This document shows positions 1 through 7,804 of a stretch of DNA of 44,834 nucleotides, piece by piece; position 1 is the first letter of the stretch, and every line of letters begins with the position of its first letter. The stretch is taken from positions 1-44,834 of the forward strand of contig NZ_JOTP01000023.1 of the NCBI RefSeq assembly GCF_000715205.1, written 5' to 3'. The notes under the pieces were generated by a model, which was not told the DNA's origin, made no database searches, and saw nothing but the letters and a program-made list of their open reading frames with translations. Both the position numbers and the translations under genes were made by a program. The stretch is from Bacillus zhangzhouensis. GTDB lineage: Bacteria; Bacillota; Bacilli; Bacillales; Bacillaceae.

Positions 1-1274
1 CATTATCAGGCACTCCGTGAAGAAATGACTGATTTGAAAAAAGCCTTACAAGGCGTGGCAAATCTCGGTGATGATTTTACTGGAAAAGGTGCCGATAACA
101 TTAAAAGAAAACCATTTTTCAAGACATCGATGACCTCATTTCTTTGGAGGTATTTGATAGCCAAACCTTTGATGAAAAAATTGCAGATGCGGAAGACGAA
201 CGGAAGAAAACGGTTAAAGATCTAATAGAACTTGATCAAAATTTAAAAGATGAATATGCTTTGTCAGAGACGGAGCAGCAAGCTACAATGGCATTGTACG
301 CAGAAATGATGAATGCCACAAATGACGGAAAATCCATTTCGCCGATGAATTTTGACAAGAAAGCGTATCAAAATAGTGAAATCTACAAGGCAAAAAGCGA
401 TATTGAGAAGCAAACTGCTGAATATCTTAACATTAAAAAAGAACAAGAAGAAGCACGCAAGATCGCAAAAGAACAAGAAGCACTCGCCAACCGTCCTTGG
501 TATGAAAAAGCTCTTGATTATGGCGGAAATATTGTCAATGAACTGACCGGCGTGAACGATGCAAAACGCGCCGCAACGGGCATTGATCCGATCACAGGCG
601 AAGAGCTCACCGCAGGCCAGCGAGTCGCCGCAGGCGGTATGGCCGCAGCAGGCTATATCCCAATTGTCGGCTGGGCAGGGCGCATTTTCAAAGGCGGGAA
701 AGCCGTCTATAAAACGACTCAAGCGACATCAACCGCAGTCAGAGCAGTCGACATTTACAAAGAGACTGGGAACAGTCGCATTGATTATTTGAGAAATAAA
801 TATGGAAAGATCGGTTCGAAAGAATTAAATGAAAGAATTAATTTACGCGGAGAAACGATGAAAGAACTAAATAAATTAAAAGATGCTGGTATTAGTAAGA
901 AGAAAATGGGACCTGCCTTTGCTGGAGTTTATGATAAACAGACTGGGAAATATTCTTATGCAATAAATGATTATGATGGAAAGTTACCAGATTTCCACCC
1001 CTTAATAAATGCCAAATATGATAAAATGCCAAAAGAGGTTATAGATTCATATACATTTACAAAAGGTGCGGGGTCACATGCAGAAGTGATCGCCTTGAAT
1101 AAGGCCTTAAAGGCTAACCCAGGTGCTAGTTTGGATAATTTTATTTTGAATGTAGTTAGGACAGGTCAAAGTAGAGTGAAACCGGCTGGAATGATGTTTC
1201 CTAGGTGTCCTCATTGTGCTTATCTTACGGATGGATCTAAAATTATCACGGAGGTTCCCAAAAATGTTAAATGA
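1..1274 (+). pseudogene. LXG polymorphic toxin with C-terminal YwqJ-type deaminase domain, 5'-partial and frameshifted
   Basis: The gene enters from outside the window. Bases 1-105 read in frame 1 as the start of an LXG domain (motif GKGADNIK). From about base 105 the same protein family continues in frame 3 (KKTIFQDIDDLISL) to the stop at 1272-1274. The central part of the LXG domain expected between these pieces, about 50-70 codons, is missing, so this looks like a deletion with a frame change. The rest is intact: a coiled linker, a Gly/Ala-rich pre-toxin segment (around 600-720, ending GWAGRIFKGGKA) and a C-terminal deaminase carrying SHAEV and PRCPHC, the zinc-binding His-Ala-Glu and Pro-Cys-x-x-Cys signatures. 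LXG proteins are type VII-secreted antibacterial toxins. Without the LXG domain the product could not be exported normally. Because LXG 5' ends are shared between paralogues and this lies at the window edge, an assembly chimera is also possible. Confidence 0.8.
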
Positions 1275-1710
1275 TATATTGCAAAAAGATTTTATTTTAG
1301 AGAATGGCACTGAGTTTGAAGAATGCTTAGAATACGGAGGCCCTTACGAACTAGCAATAGTGGAATATACCAAGGATGGTAAAGAAAAACTGTTTACGGG
1401 ATTAGCTTATGATAAATATGAAAACGGAAATATTGAGAGTTACTTCTATGTAGAGCAAGGAGTTAAACAAGGAAACTATGTTGAATTCTACTCAAACGGA
1501 AATGTTAAGAAAATAGGTAATATTAGTAAAAATGCTGCAGAAGGATATCAAGTTGAGTTTTTTGAGAATGGAAATAAAAAATATGAATCTGAATGTGTTG
1601 CTGGTCGAGAGATGACTTATATAAAGTACGACGAAAATGGAAATATTGTAGAGGAAAAGGCAGAACCTAATGAATCCGATTTAAAATATGCCGAAAAATT
1701 CAACAGCTAA
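1264..1710 (+). CDS. YwqK-like immunity protein for the deaminase toxin
   Basis: The predicted role is to neutralise the toxin encoded just upstream, in the cytoplasm of the producer. The 148-residue protein has repeated short motifs of the type YENGNIES, YSNGNVKK, FENGNKKY and YDENGNIVE spaced about 22-24 residues apart, the MORN-like repeat pattern of the YwqK antitoxin family. The ATG at 1264 follows a GGAGGT at 1250-1255 and overlaps the toxin stop by 11 bases, so translation is probably coupled. It remains open and intact although the toxin is broken, which is common for orphan immunity genes that protect against sibling strains. The role rests on family and position. Confidence 0.78.
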   Translation: MLNDILQKDFILENGTEFEECLEYGGPYELAIVEYTKDGKEKLFTGLAYDKYENGNIESYFYVEQGVKQGNYVEFYSNGNVKKIGNISKNAAEGYQVEFFENGNKKYESECVAGREMTYIKYDENGNIVEEKAEPNESDLKYAEKFNS

Positions 1711-1738
1711 TAAGAAAAAATTTGAAAATGTGGTTTGT

Positions 1739-2440
1739 ATGAATAATGATAAAATAATTGATTTATTAGAAAAATTTAAAAGTGAACAAAAAGCTCTCTT
1801 GCCTAAAGTCCAATTGAAAAATAATTTTCAAAAAGAAAACATACGGTTTATCGCAGGTGTAGATGTAGCTTATTTTGATATGCAAGGGAAAACGAAGGGT
1901 GTTTGTTGTATAGTCGTCTTTGATTTGATAGAAAAACAAGTTATAGAAAAAGTGCATAGCCATGGAGAAATAAGAGTTCCGTATATACCAGGTTTTCTTG
2001 CTTTTCGTGAAATGCCATTAATTAAAGATGCAGTAAAAAAGCTGACGAAACAAGTAGATATCTATATGTTTGATGGAAATGGCTATTTACATTATAGACA
2101 CATGGGAATTGCTACACAGGCATCTTTCTTATTGGGAAAACCTACCATTGGAGTTGCGAAAAGTTATTTAAAAATCAATGGTGTAGATTTTACCATGCCC
2201 CAAAATAAAGAAAATGCACACACAGATATTATTATAAATAACGAAATATATGGTAGAGTTCTTAGAACCAGAGTGAATGTTAAGCCTATTTTTATTTCAT
2301 GTGGTAACTGGATTGATTTAGATACAACTACAGAAATTGTTATGAAACTTATTGATAAAAGTAGTCGATTACCAATCCCCGTAAGATTTGCAGATATCGA
2401 GACGCATGCTATTCGAAAAAAATTATTAATAAAAGAATAG
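1739..2440 (+). CDS. nfi: Endonuclease V (deoxyinosine 3' endonuclease)
   Basis: This enzyme nicks DNA one base 3' of deoxyinosine, the product of adenine deamination, and starts its repair. The 233-residue protein has the family signatures in order: GVDVAYF with the metal-binding Asp, VPYIPGFLAFRE with the wedge Tyr and catalytic Glu, FDGNGYLHYRHMGIA with the second Asp, GVAKS, and a late THAIRK His. The start is uncertain. ATG 1739 gives the usual family length; an in-frame ATG at 1688 overlaps the immunity gene. Neither has a strong ribosome site. In B. subtilis the order ywqJ-ywqK-ywqL (toxin, immunity, endonuclease V) is the same, so the trio travels as a unit. Confidence 0.9.
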   Translation: MNNDKIIDLLEKFKSEQKALLPKVQLKNNFQKENIRFIAGVDVAYFDMQGKTKGVCCIVVFDLIEKQVIEKVHSHGEIRVPYIPGFLAFREMPLIKDAVKKLTKQVDIYMFDGNGYLHYRHMGIATQASFLLGKPTIGVAKSYLKINGVDFTMPQNKENAHTDIIINNEIYGRVLRTRVNVKPIFISCGNWIDLDTTTEIVMKLIDKSSRLPIPVRFADIETHAIRKKLLIKE

Positions 2441-2523
2441 GGAAAGTGTGAAATAGCACATTTTTTAGCTTTATTGAAAAGGCACTAACGAAATCCAATC
2501 ACCACAAAAAAGGAGAATCAGCC

Positions 2524-2745
2524 ATGCTATGGATTTTCACACAAAACCAGCAAAGTCTGGTCCACGTCAATGAAGTCACAGTACAGGGTAAAAAAATTGA
2601 AGGGATCATGGGAAATGATTCTTGGACAAAAACTCTCGGCAAGTACGACTCAAGCGATCGAGCAGGAGAGATTCTGCAAGACATTGTGAAGACGGTTGAA
2701 GAAAATCAAGGTGCATCTATTACATACCGAATGCCTCATCAATAA
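2524..2745 (+). CDS. Small conserved hypothetical protein, 73 aa
   Basis: The function is not recognised. The ATG at 2524 has a good ribosome site (AAAGGAGAATCAGCC) and the frame ends directly before a strong terminator, so it is a real transcription unit. The protein is soluble, with an N-terminal beta-rich part (MLWIFTQNQQSL, then VTVQGKKIEGIMGND), a LGKYDSSDRAGEILQDI segment that looks like a helix, and no signal peptide or cysteines. The pattern 'LGxYxSxxRAxEIL' resembles small Firmicute proteins of unknown role that I cannot name. Confidence 0.72.
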   Translation: MLWIFTQNQQSLVHVNEVTVQGKKIEGIMGNDSWTKTLGKYDSSDRAGEILQDIVKTVEENQGASITYRMPHQ

Positions 2746-2750
2746 AAAAG

Positions 2751-2785
2751 AAACCACCTTTTCCTAATGGAAAGGTGGTTTTTGT
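2751..2785. terminator. Bidirectional intrinsic terminator
   Basis: An inverted repeat with arms AACCACCTTTTCC (2752-2764) and GGAAAGGTGGTT (2769-2780) is flanked by A-tract on one side and T-tract on the other. It separates the convergent genes ending at 2745 (+) and 2786 (-). Confidence 0.9.
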
Positions 2786-3049
2786 TTATGCTGGTGTTTT
2801 TGTAAAGGCCAAGAATAAAGGAATGCCTGTGCCGACAAGTGTTGTGGCAAAAAGGAACATACCACAAATGAATAGAAAATGACTGGCTGAAAAGACGAGT
2901 GCCAGAATCAGAAAAACGATGCTGAGTCCGACCATGCTATATGATGGGACAAAACGGCGTTTGTATGTGGCTTTCTTTGTTAAAAATGAGAAGAAAATGC
3001 CAAATAATAATGGGACAATCCATAAGTAAAATAAAATAATAAGAGACAT
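2786..3049 (-). CDS. Small integral membrane protein, 87 aa
   Basis: Three hydrophobic segments can be seen (about residues 3-22, 39-59 and 61-80), with a basic KKATYKRRF loop between the first two. The start ATG (3049) follows GAGGTATGATGT. No enzymatic motif is visible. The topology recalls YesK-like small membrane proteins, but the match is weak and I do not assign a function. It is transcribed away from the GNAT gene region and ends at a shared bidirectional terminator. Confidence 0.7.
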   Translation of the reverse strand: MSLIILFYLWIVPLLFGIFFSFLTKKATYKRRFVPSYSMVGLSIVFLILALVFSASHFLFICGMFLFATTLVGTGIPLFLAFTKTPA

Positions 3050-3147
3050 ACATCATACCTCGATTTTTCCTTCTATTTTATCAGATGCCGATCACAACGG
3101 ATACCATAAAACTTCACTTTGTAAAATAATTCATGTAATTGACACAA

Positions 3148-3717
3148 TTAAGTGGACTGATTGATCGAATGCGTTTTTTGTGTCATATACTCAGGCTGTA
3201 AAAGTGCGTACACACAATGATCGGTAAAGCGGTCGCCCAGCCATTCACATTGTCTTAAAATGCCTTCAAGAGAAAAGGATAATCGCTCTGCGATGCGTCT
3301 GCTTTTCTGGTTATCGACAGCGGCCCTGATTTCAATGCGGTGCAGTCCGCATTCTTCAAATAAATATTGAATGACGGCTTTACACGCTTTTGTCATGATG
3401 CCTTTTCCTTGGTAGCCTTCTCCGAGCCAATAGCCAATGGAAACGGTTCGGTTGATCCAATGAATCTGGTGGGTGCCAATGATGCCGACGAGTTCTCCAT
3501 GTGACCATATGCCCGCTTGAAAGCCGTTGTTCTGCAAGGCTTGCTGCATTGCGCCTTGAATGAACGCCATGCTGTCTTCTTCTGTTTGCGTTGTATCCAC
3601 CCAAAGCATCCATTCACGTAAGTGCTCTCTTGACCGCTGGATGAGCAGGTACAGACTTCGTGCGTCTCTTGGCTCAAGCAGTCGCATGGATAGATCTTGA
3701 TCCTGATAAAAAAACAT
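3148..3717 (-). CDS. GNAT acetyltransferase, RimJ/RimL-YdaF type
   Basis: It probably transfers an acetyl group from acetyl-CoA to the N terminus of a ribosomal protein or to a small amine. The 189-residue product has the RimL-like opening (LSMRLLEPRDARSLYLLI, then LREWMLWVD), the strand 'TVSIGYWLG', the acetyl-CoA loop GYQGKGIMT (Q/RxxGxG/A class) and the C-terminal NQKSRRIAERLSFSLEG. I take the ATG at 3717 because it follows GAGAGGATG at normal distance and matches family length; the frame is open 21 codons further without a site. Closest remembered relative is B. subtilis YdaF/YoaA. Confidence 0.88.
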   Translation of the reverse strand: MFFYQDQDLSMRLLEPRDARSLYLLIQRSREHLREWMLWVDTTQTEEDSMAFIQGAMQQALQNNGFQAGIWSHGELVGIIGTHQIHWINRTVSIGYWLGEGYQGKGIMTKACKAVIQYLFEECGLHRIEIRAAVDNQKSRRIAERLSFSLEGILRQCEWLGDRFTDHCVYALLQPEYMTQKTHSINQST

Positions 3718-3766
3718 GTGACCACATCCTCTCAGGGAAAATTCTACCATAACCAAATGAAAAGAA

Positions 3767-3790
3767 AAAGACAGCATCATGACTGTCTTT
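3767..3790 (-). terminator. Intrinsic terminator of mntH
   Basis: Arms CTGTCTTT/AAAGACAG (3767-3774 and 3783-3790) form an 8-bp stem. On the minus strand it is followed by a T-rich run (TTTTTCTTTT). The mntH stop codon overlaps its edge. Confidence 0.8.
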
Positions 3791-5067
3791 TACATAAACG
3801 TATTCACAATTAAAAAGAGATTCAGTGCTACAACAAGAGCTGCTATCACCCAAGATATTCCTGTCACCCAGCGAGCATTCGTCAATTCGCCCATAATTCG
3901 TTTTTTACTTGTAAACAAAATGAGCGGAATTAAAGCAAAGGCTATACCAAAAGATAATACCACCTGACTCATCACAAGCGCAGATGTTGGATTCACCCCA
4001 GATGCGATAATCACAATAGGGGGAATGATGGTAATCAGCCGGCGTACATACAGCGGGATCCGGTATTGAATAAATCCCTGCATAATAATATCGCCTGACA
4101 GTGTACCGACAGAAGAGCTGGAAAGCCCGGCTACAAGCAGACCTACACCAAATAAGATGGCTGACACAGGACCTGCGAGTGTACCAAAATGCTGAAACGC
4201 AACATCCAGATCCTCAACAAAGAGACCATTTTTATAAAATAAAGCGGCTGCTACAATCAACATGCTGGCATTGATGGCCCCAGCGACTAGCATGGCAATA
4301 AGGATGTCTAAAAATTCAAAGCGAAAAATCAGTTTTTTCTCTTTTTCTGTTCTGCCGACGACTCTTCTTTGCGTTAAAGCTGAATGTAAATAAATCGCGT
4401 GCGGCATCACAGTGGCACCTAAAATTCCAGCTGCAAGCAGCACACTATCTGTTCCATCAAACCTCGGAATGAAAAGTCCGCCTGCAACACTTGCGATATC
4501 TGGCTTTGCGACAAAGGTTTGCACTGCAAAAGCGATCACTACAACGAACAGCATACCAGTGATGCCTGCTTCTAATGCTCGATATCCCCGTCTTTGCAGC
4601 TCTAAAATCGCAAATGATCCGATGGCTGCAATAATTGATGCTTCAAGCAGCGGGATACGAAAGAGCAAGTATAAACCAAGTGCAGCCCCGATAAACTCGG
4701 CTAAATCTGTGGCAATTATCACGAGCTCGCCCTGAATCCATAAGCCGATGGAGACGGGCTTTGGAAACTCTTCACGTGCGATTTCGGGTAAATTTTTACC
4801 CGTCGCTATTCCAAGCTTTGCAGACAGAGACTGGATGAGTAAAGCCATCAGATTCGATATGAGAATGACCCATAAGAGAAGATACCCGTATTTTGAGCCA
4901 GCGGCAATGTTGGTGGCAAAATTCCCTGGATCAATATAAGCAATGGCTGCGATAAAAGCAGGGCCGAGAAAAGGAAGGAGCCTTCTAAACCCTTTGACCT
5001 TTCCTTCAAGTGCACGCTCAGCAGCTGCTGACATGTGTGCCTGTGCCTCGATGTATTTGTTTGTCAT
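3790..5067 (-). CDS. mntH: Nramp-family proton-coupled manganese importer MntH
   Basis: This is a plasma-membrane H+/Mn2+ symporter. The 425-residue protein has about 11 membrane segments and the Nramp signature residues: AYIDPGNFATN in TM1 (the DPGN metal-binding loop) and TVMPHAIYLHS in TM6 (MPH, metal-binding Met). The N terminus is cytosolic and rich in charged residues, with a His-Met stretch. The ATG at 5065-5067 follows AGGTGATGACAT. Its promoter region carries a likely MntR operator (see 5112-5164), so it should be shut off when manganese is ample. Gene order mntH-ydaS matches B. subtilis. Confidence 0.96.
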   Translation of the reverse strand: MTNKYIEAQAHMSAAAERALEGKVKGFRRLLPFLGPAFIAAIAYIDPGNFATNIAAGSKYGYLLLWVILISNLMALLIQSLSAKLGIATGKNLPEIAREEFPKPVSIGLWIQGELVIIATDLAEFIGAALGLYLLFRIPLLEASIIAAIGSFAILELQRRGYRALEAGITGMLFVVVIAFAVQTFVAKPDIASVAGGLFIPRFDGTDSVLLAAGILGATVMPHAIYLHSALTQRRVVGRTEKEKKLIFRFEFLDILIAMLVAGAINASMLIVAAALFYKNGLFVEDLDVAFQHFGTLAGPVSAILFGVGLLVAGLSSSSVGTLSGDIIMQGFIQYRIPLYVRRLITIIPPIVIIASGVNPTSALVMSQVVLSFGIAFALIPLILFTSKKRIMGELTNARWVTGISWVIAALVVALNLFLIVNTFM

Positions 5068-5111
5068 ATGTCATCACCTAGATTCTACAAAGTTTTGCTT
5101 GGGCACAAAAA

Positions 5112-5164
5112 GTTTCCTCGATGCAATTTTTAATCATCATATGCCCATCTTCATGAAAAGTCAA
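5112..5164 (-). promoter_or_regulatory. mntH promoter and probable MntR operator
   Basis: On the minus strand, TTGACT (5159-5164), a 17-base spacer and TATGAT (5136-5141) form a sigma-A promoter. Just downstream of the start site lies TTGCATCGAGGAAAC (5112-5126), close to the MntR consensus of an imperfect TTTGC(C/A)TTAAGG(A/C)AA palindrome. Placement downstream of -10 fits repression of mntH by Mn-bound MntR. Confidence 0.68.
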
Positions 5165-5232
5165 CTATCTGAACTAATAGGTTTGTTTATCATATGTAAG
5201 TGAAAAAATTAGATGCGATGTCAATCAACACA

Positions 5233-5262
5233 TAAAAAAACACCGCCTCTTAGGCGGTGCCC
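5233..5262 (-). terminator. Intrinsic terminator of ydaS
   Basis: The perfect stem CACCGCCT/AGGCGGTG (5241-5248 and 5252-5259) is followed on the minus strand by seven to eight T residues (5233-5240). Confidence 0.92.
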
Positions 5263-5286
5263 CTCTGCTTCCTCTGTTTTCAATTT

Positions 5287-5547
5287 TTAAGAAACCCTTG
5301 ATCCAACACTACGGAAGATCAGGCTTAAAATAATAACAAAAATAGCTGCCCCTAAGATCGCTGGAATGATCGCAAAGCCTGCAAGACTAGGACCCCACGT
5401 TCCAAGTAATCCATGACCAATCCAAGCGCCTGCAAGCCCTGCAATCATTGAACCGATCCATCCTCCTGGTACACTACCTCCAGCGAGTGCACTGCCGATA
5501 AGGCCAATGACAATCGCAACAACTAATGAAATCAGAAATCCTAACAT
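5287..5547 (-). CDS. ydaS: GlsB/YeaQ/YmgE-family membrane stress protein YdaS
   Basis: An 86-residue, glycine-rich membrane protein with three helices: LVSLVVAIVIGLIGSALAG-like TM1, the GGWIGSMIAGLAGAWIGHGLLG helix pair and an I/V/F-rich C-terminal helix. This is the transglycosylase-associated (YeaQ/YmgE) family, whose biochemical role is unknown and which is a general-stress protein in Bacillus. I take ATG 5547, eight bases after AGGAGTG, over the upstream GTG/ATG. A sigma-B promoter lies upstream, linking it to the sigB operon in this same window. Confidence 0.9.
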   Translation of the reverse strand: MLGFLISLVVAIVIGLIGSALAGGSVPGGWIGSMIAGLAGAWIGHGLLGTWGPSLAGFAIIPAILGAAIFVIILSLIFRSVGSRVS

Positions 5548-5581
5548 GTTCATCACTCCTCTTTTGATTGTTTATTAAGCA

Positions 5582-5607
5582 ATAACCGTTTTGAAAGAGT
5601 TTTAAAC
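5582..5607 (-). promoter_or_regulatory. Sigma-B promoter of ydaS
   Basis: Read on the minus strand, GTTTAA (5602-5607), 14 bases, then GGTTAT (5582-5587) matches the sigma-B pattern GTTTAA-N12-15-GGGTAT with one mismatch. It lies 35 bases upstream of the ydaS start. Confidence 0.78.
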
Positions 5608-5702
5608 CTCTCGGAACCTCTTCGATGTTTGATACGTAGGATGGACAAGGATTGTGTATAATAACAGACAAATACTTCAACGGCATCTAAGGAGGAAATG
5701 GC

Positions 5703-6533
5703 ATGGAGGAAAGAGAGTGGCTAAAAGCACAATTAAAGGAGATTGAAAAATGGGAGAAAGAACAGCAAAAGGTTTGGTTTTGGGAGAAACTCAGCCGTCT
5801 GCCATTTCAAATGCTGGACAAGCTGACTCCTGCTTTTATTCAGAAAAAAATCGGTGTGCTACTAGATGAAATGGGGAATTATATTCAATCAGGCGGTGTC
5901 TATTTGACATCAGAAAAAGGCATTATTCATCAATTTCAAAAGAAATGTGCCGACGAATCCATTCAGCGCATAGAGGATATTGAAAACGCCCCTATTGAAG
6001 TCATGGATGCCATTAGTGAACACATGGGGAAAAACAGAACGAATCTTGCCACGGTGCAAGGTGCGACAACAGGTGTCGGCGGCATGTTTACACTAGCGGC
6101 AGATATTCCTGCGGTGCTGGGTCTTTCTTTAAAAACATTACAGGATATTGCTGTCACCTATGGCTATGATCCTAAAAACAAGGAAGAACGGGTGTTTATC
6201 ATTAAATGTTTGCAGCTAAACTCTGCTGATGTCGTTGGGAAAAAGTCGATACTAAAAGAGCTGAAGAGCTACCATGCATCCGAAGGAAAGCACGAAAACA
6301 TGATCTCCCAAATCCAAGGATGGCGTGAAGTGGTCTATAATTACCGAGACTCGTTTGGCTGGAAGAAGTTATTTCAGCTTGTCCCAATTGCAGGGATTTT
6401 GTTTGGAGCAGTCTCCAATCGCTCGCAGTTAAAAGGAATTGCCGAGACTGGCATGATGCAATATCGTAAGCGCAGAATTTTAACAAGATTAGAAGAGCTC
6501 ACGCAGCAAGAACAGAGTGAGTCTGGTGCATAA
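5703..6533 (+). CDS. EcsC-family protein, 276 aa
   Basis: The family is widespread in Bacillus; its biochemical activity is not established. The N terminus is a charged helix (EREWLKAQLKEIEKWEKEQQK). Then follow an 'LTPAFIQKKIG' helix and the family core with a Gly/Ala-rich segment (LATVQGATTGVGGMFTLAADIPAVLGLSL, residues about 118-146), which is likely membrane-associated. A second short hydrophobic part is LVPIAGILFGAVSN near residue 232. The ATG follows AAGGAGGAAATGGC. I believe it corresponds to B. subtilis ydbA but am not certain. It stands alone, followed by a repeat element and a terminator. Confidence 0.82.
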   Translation: MEEREWLKAQLKEIEKWEKEQQKVWFWEKLSRLPFQMLDKLTPAFIQKKIGVLLDEMGNYIQSGGVYLTSEKGIIHQFQKKCADESIQRIEDIENAPIEVMDAISEHMGKNRTNLATVQGATTGVGGMFTLAADIPAVLGLSLKTLQDIAVTYGYDPKNKEERVFIIKCLQLNSADVVGKKSILKELKSYHASEGKHENMISQIQGWREVVYNYRDSFGWKKLFQLVPIAGILFGAVSNRSQLKGIAETGMMQYRKRRILTRLEELTQQEQSESGA

Positions 6534-6538
6534 AGAAA

Positions 6539-6665
6539 GGGCTAAAATGATCATTATTCCCTTTGTCTGCTTTTTTCAGCGTGATAGAAAACCTTTGCAG
6601 TCTAGGAAGGACGAGCACCGGCACGCAGGACTGACACCGAATGCGAGGGTTTGTCTACACGCTGA
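6539..6665. repeat. Palindrome-ended intergenic repeat, copy A
   Basis: The core 6576-6665 starts TCAGCGTGAT and ends ACACGCTGA, so its ends are inverted repeats. It is the reverse complement of most of copy B (14322-14439), including the blocks GTCTAGGAAGG and CTGACACCGAATGCGAGGGT. Copy A lacks about 25 internal bases present in copy B. The adjoining 37 bases (6539-6575, GGCTAAAATGATCATTAT and CCCTTTGTC) also match the outer flank of copy B. No protein-coding potential is visible. Confidence 0.82.
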
Positions 6666-6694
6666 AATCCCTTTTCACAAAGGGATTTTTTATT
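6665..6694. terminator. Intrinsic terminator between the EcsC gene and dctB
   Basis: Arms AATCCCTTT and AAAGGGATT (6666-6688 region) with a CAC-type loop, followed by TTTTTT on the plus strand. It sits at the convergent ends of the EcsC-family gene and dctB, immediately after repeat copy A. Confidence 0.8.
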
Positions 6695-7787
6695 TGGTCT
6701 CATCATCTTCTTGAAAAGCATGAATAGGAGAATGTTCATAACGTGCCCGCAGCTCGCGGATCTGTTTGATCAGAGTGTAACCGATTGTTTTTTCGGCTTC
6801 ATCGTACAAAGGATCAAGGGCTTTCACCCATTTTATCCTCTCTTCTGGCGTCAATTCATGAATCGCAATCGGAGATTCCCGTTTAATGTCCTCCAGCTGA
6901 TCTTTATTCATCTGTTCTGCATGTTTTTCATTCCAAGCCGTTGTTTCTTCCATTGCTTCAAGCAAAATTCGCTTCGTTTCAGGTGTCTGGCGATCAAAGA
7001 AGGCTTGATCTGTTAAGACAACATACCCTAAATACCCGTGATTACTGATCGTCATATAGTCTTGTATATGATAGAATTTTTTTGAATAAATATTTGAAAT
7101 TGTATTTTCTTCACCGTCTACTTTTTTTGTTTCTAACAGCTGAAACGTCGAATTAAACGATTCCTGATAGGGCTTTGCACCAAGAAGTTTGAATTGTTTT
7201 TCAATCATGTCGCTTTGCATAATGCGGAGAGATTGATTGTTTAAATCACCAGGCTGTTTGATTGGCCCTTTATTAGAGGTAATTTGCTTAAAGCCATTTG
7301 TCCAGTAGGCCATTCCTTTTAGACCATCTTTTTGCAGCGTGCCGAACAATCTCTGTCCAATCGCACCGTGTAAGCCTTCTTGAACAGCATCATAATTCGA
7401 AAAGGCAAAGGGAAGATCAAGTGCCAGCCATTCAGGGGACAGCATGCCGAGCTTAGAGGTAGATGGGGCAATAAATTGAACTTGATTCTCTTTGAGTGCA
7501 TTAATTTCTTCAATATCAGAATAAAGGCTCCCGTTGGAGAAAATTTGAATACTGATCTTCCCATCGGATTTCTCATGCACGAGCTCAGCAAATTTCTTTG
7601 CAGCAAGTCCTTTTGGTGTATTGTCTGCCACGACATGGCTAAATTTGAACACAAGCTGGTCCTTCAGCCCTGTCTGTTCATCATCGAATATAGACGCTGA
7701 TTTTGGCATCATATGATAAAAACCAAAGTATAAAGCGGTTACAAAACCGATTGTGAGCAATAACGTATAAGCGAGTAAATTCTTCAT
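6690..7787 (-). CDS. dctB: C4-dicarboxylate-binding protein DctB (DctP/TRAP-type solute-binding fold)
   Basis: An extracytoplasmic protein that binds fumarate, malate or succinate and, in B. subtilis, is required for DctS signalling rather than for a TRAP transporter. The 365-residue protein begins with an uncleaved-looking membrane anchor (LLAYTLLLTIGFVTALYFGFYH) and continues with the TRAP-SBP pattern: VFKFSHVVADNTPKG, GKISIQIFSNGSLYSD, LALDLPFAFSNYD, then NQSLRIMQSDM with the substrate-binding Arg. It is divergent from dctSR and no TRAP membrane subunits are present, which supports the sensory role. Start ATG at 7787. Confidence 0.93.
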   Translation of the reverse strand: MKNLLAYTLLLTIGFVTALYFGFYHMMPKSASIFDDEQTGLKDQLVFKFSHVVADNTPKGLAAKKFAELVHEKSDGKISIQIFSNGSLYSDIEEINALKENQVQFIAPSTSKLGMLSPEWLALDLPFAFSNYDAVQEGLHGAIGQRLFGTLQKDGLKGMAYWTNGFKQITSNKGPIKQPGDLNNQSLRIMQSDMIEKQFKLLGAKPYQESFNSTFQLLETKKVDGEENTISNIYSKKFYHIQDYMTISNHGYLGYVVLTDQAFFDRQTPETKRILLEAMEETTAWNEKHAEQMNKDQLEDIKRESPIAIHELTPEERIKWVKALDPLYDEAEKTIGYTLIKQIRELRARYEHSPIHAFQEDDETK

Positions 7788-7804
7788 GCGTTAGATCCCC
7801 CTTA

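Noticed and set aside
264..722. 152-codon minus-strand frame opposite the toxin gene
   Set aside because: It is cysteine- and phenylalanine-rich, has no ribosome site and lies fully opposite a recognised coding region.
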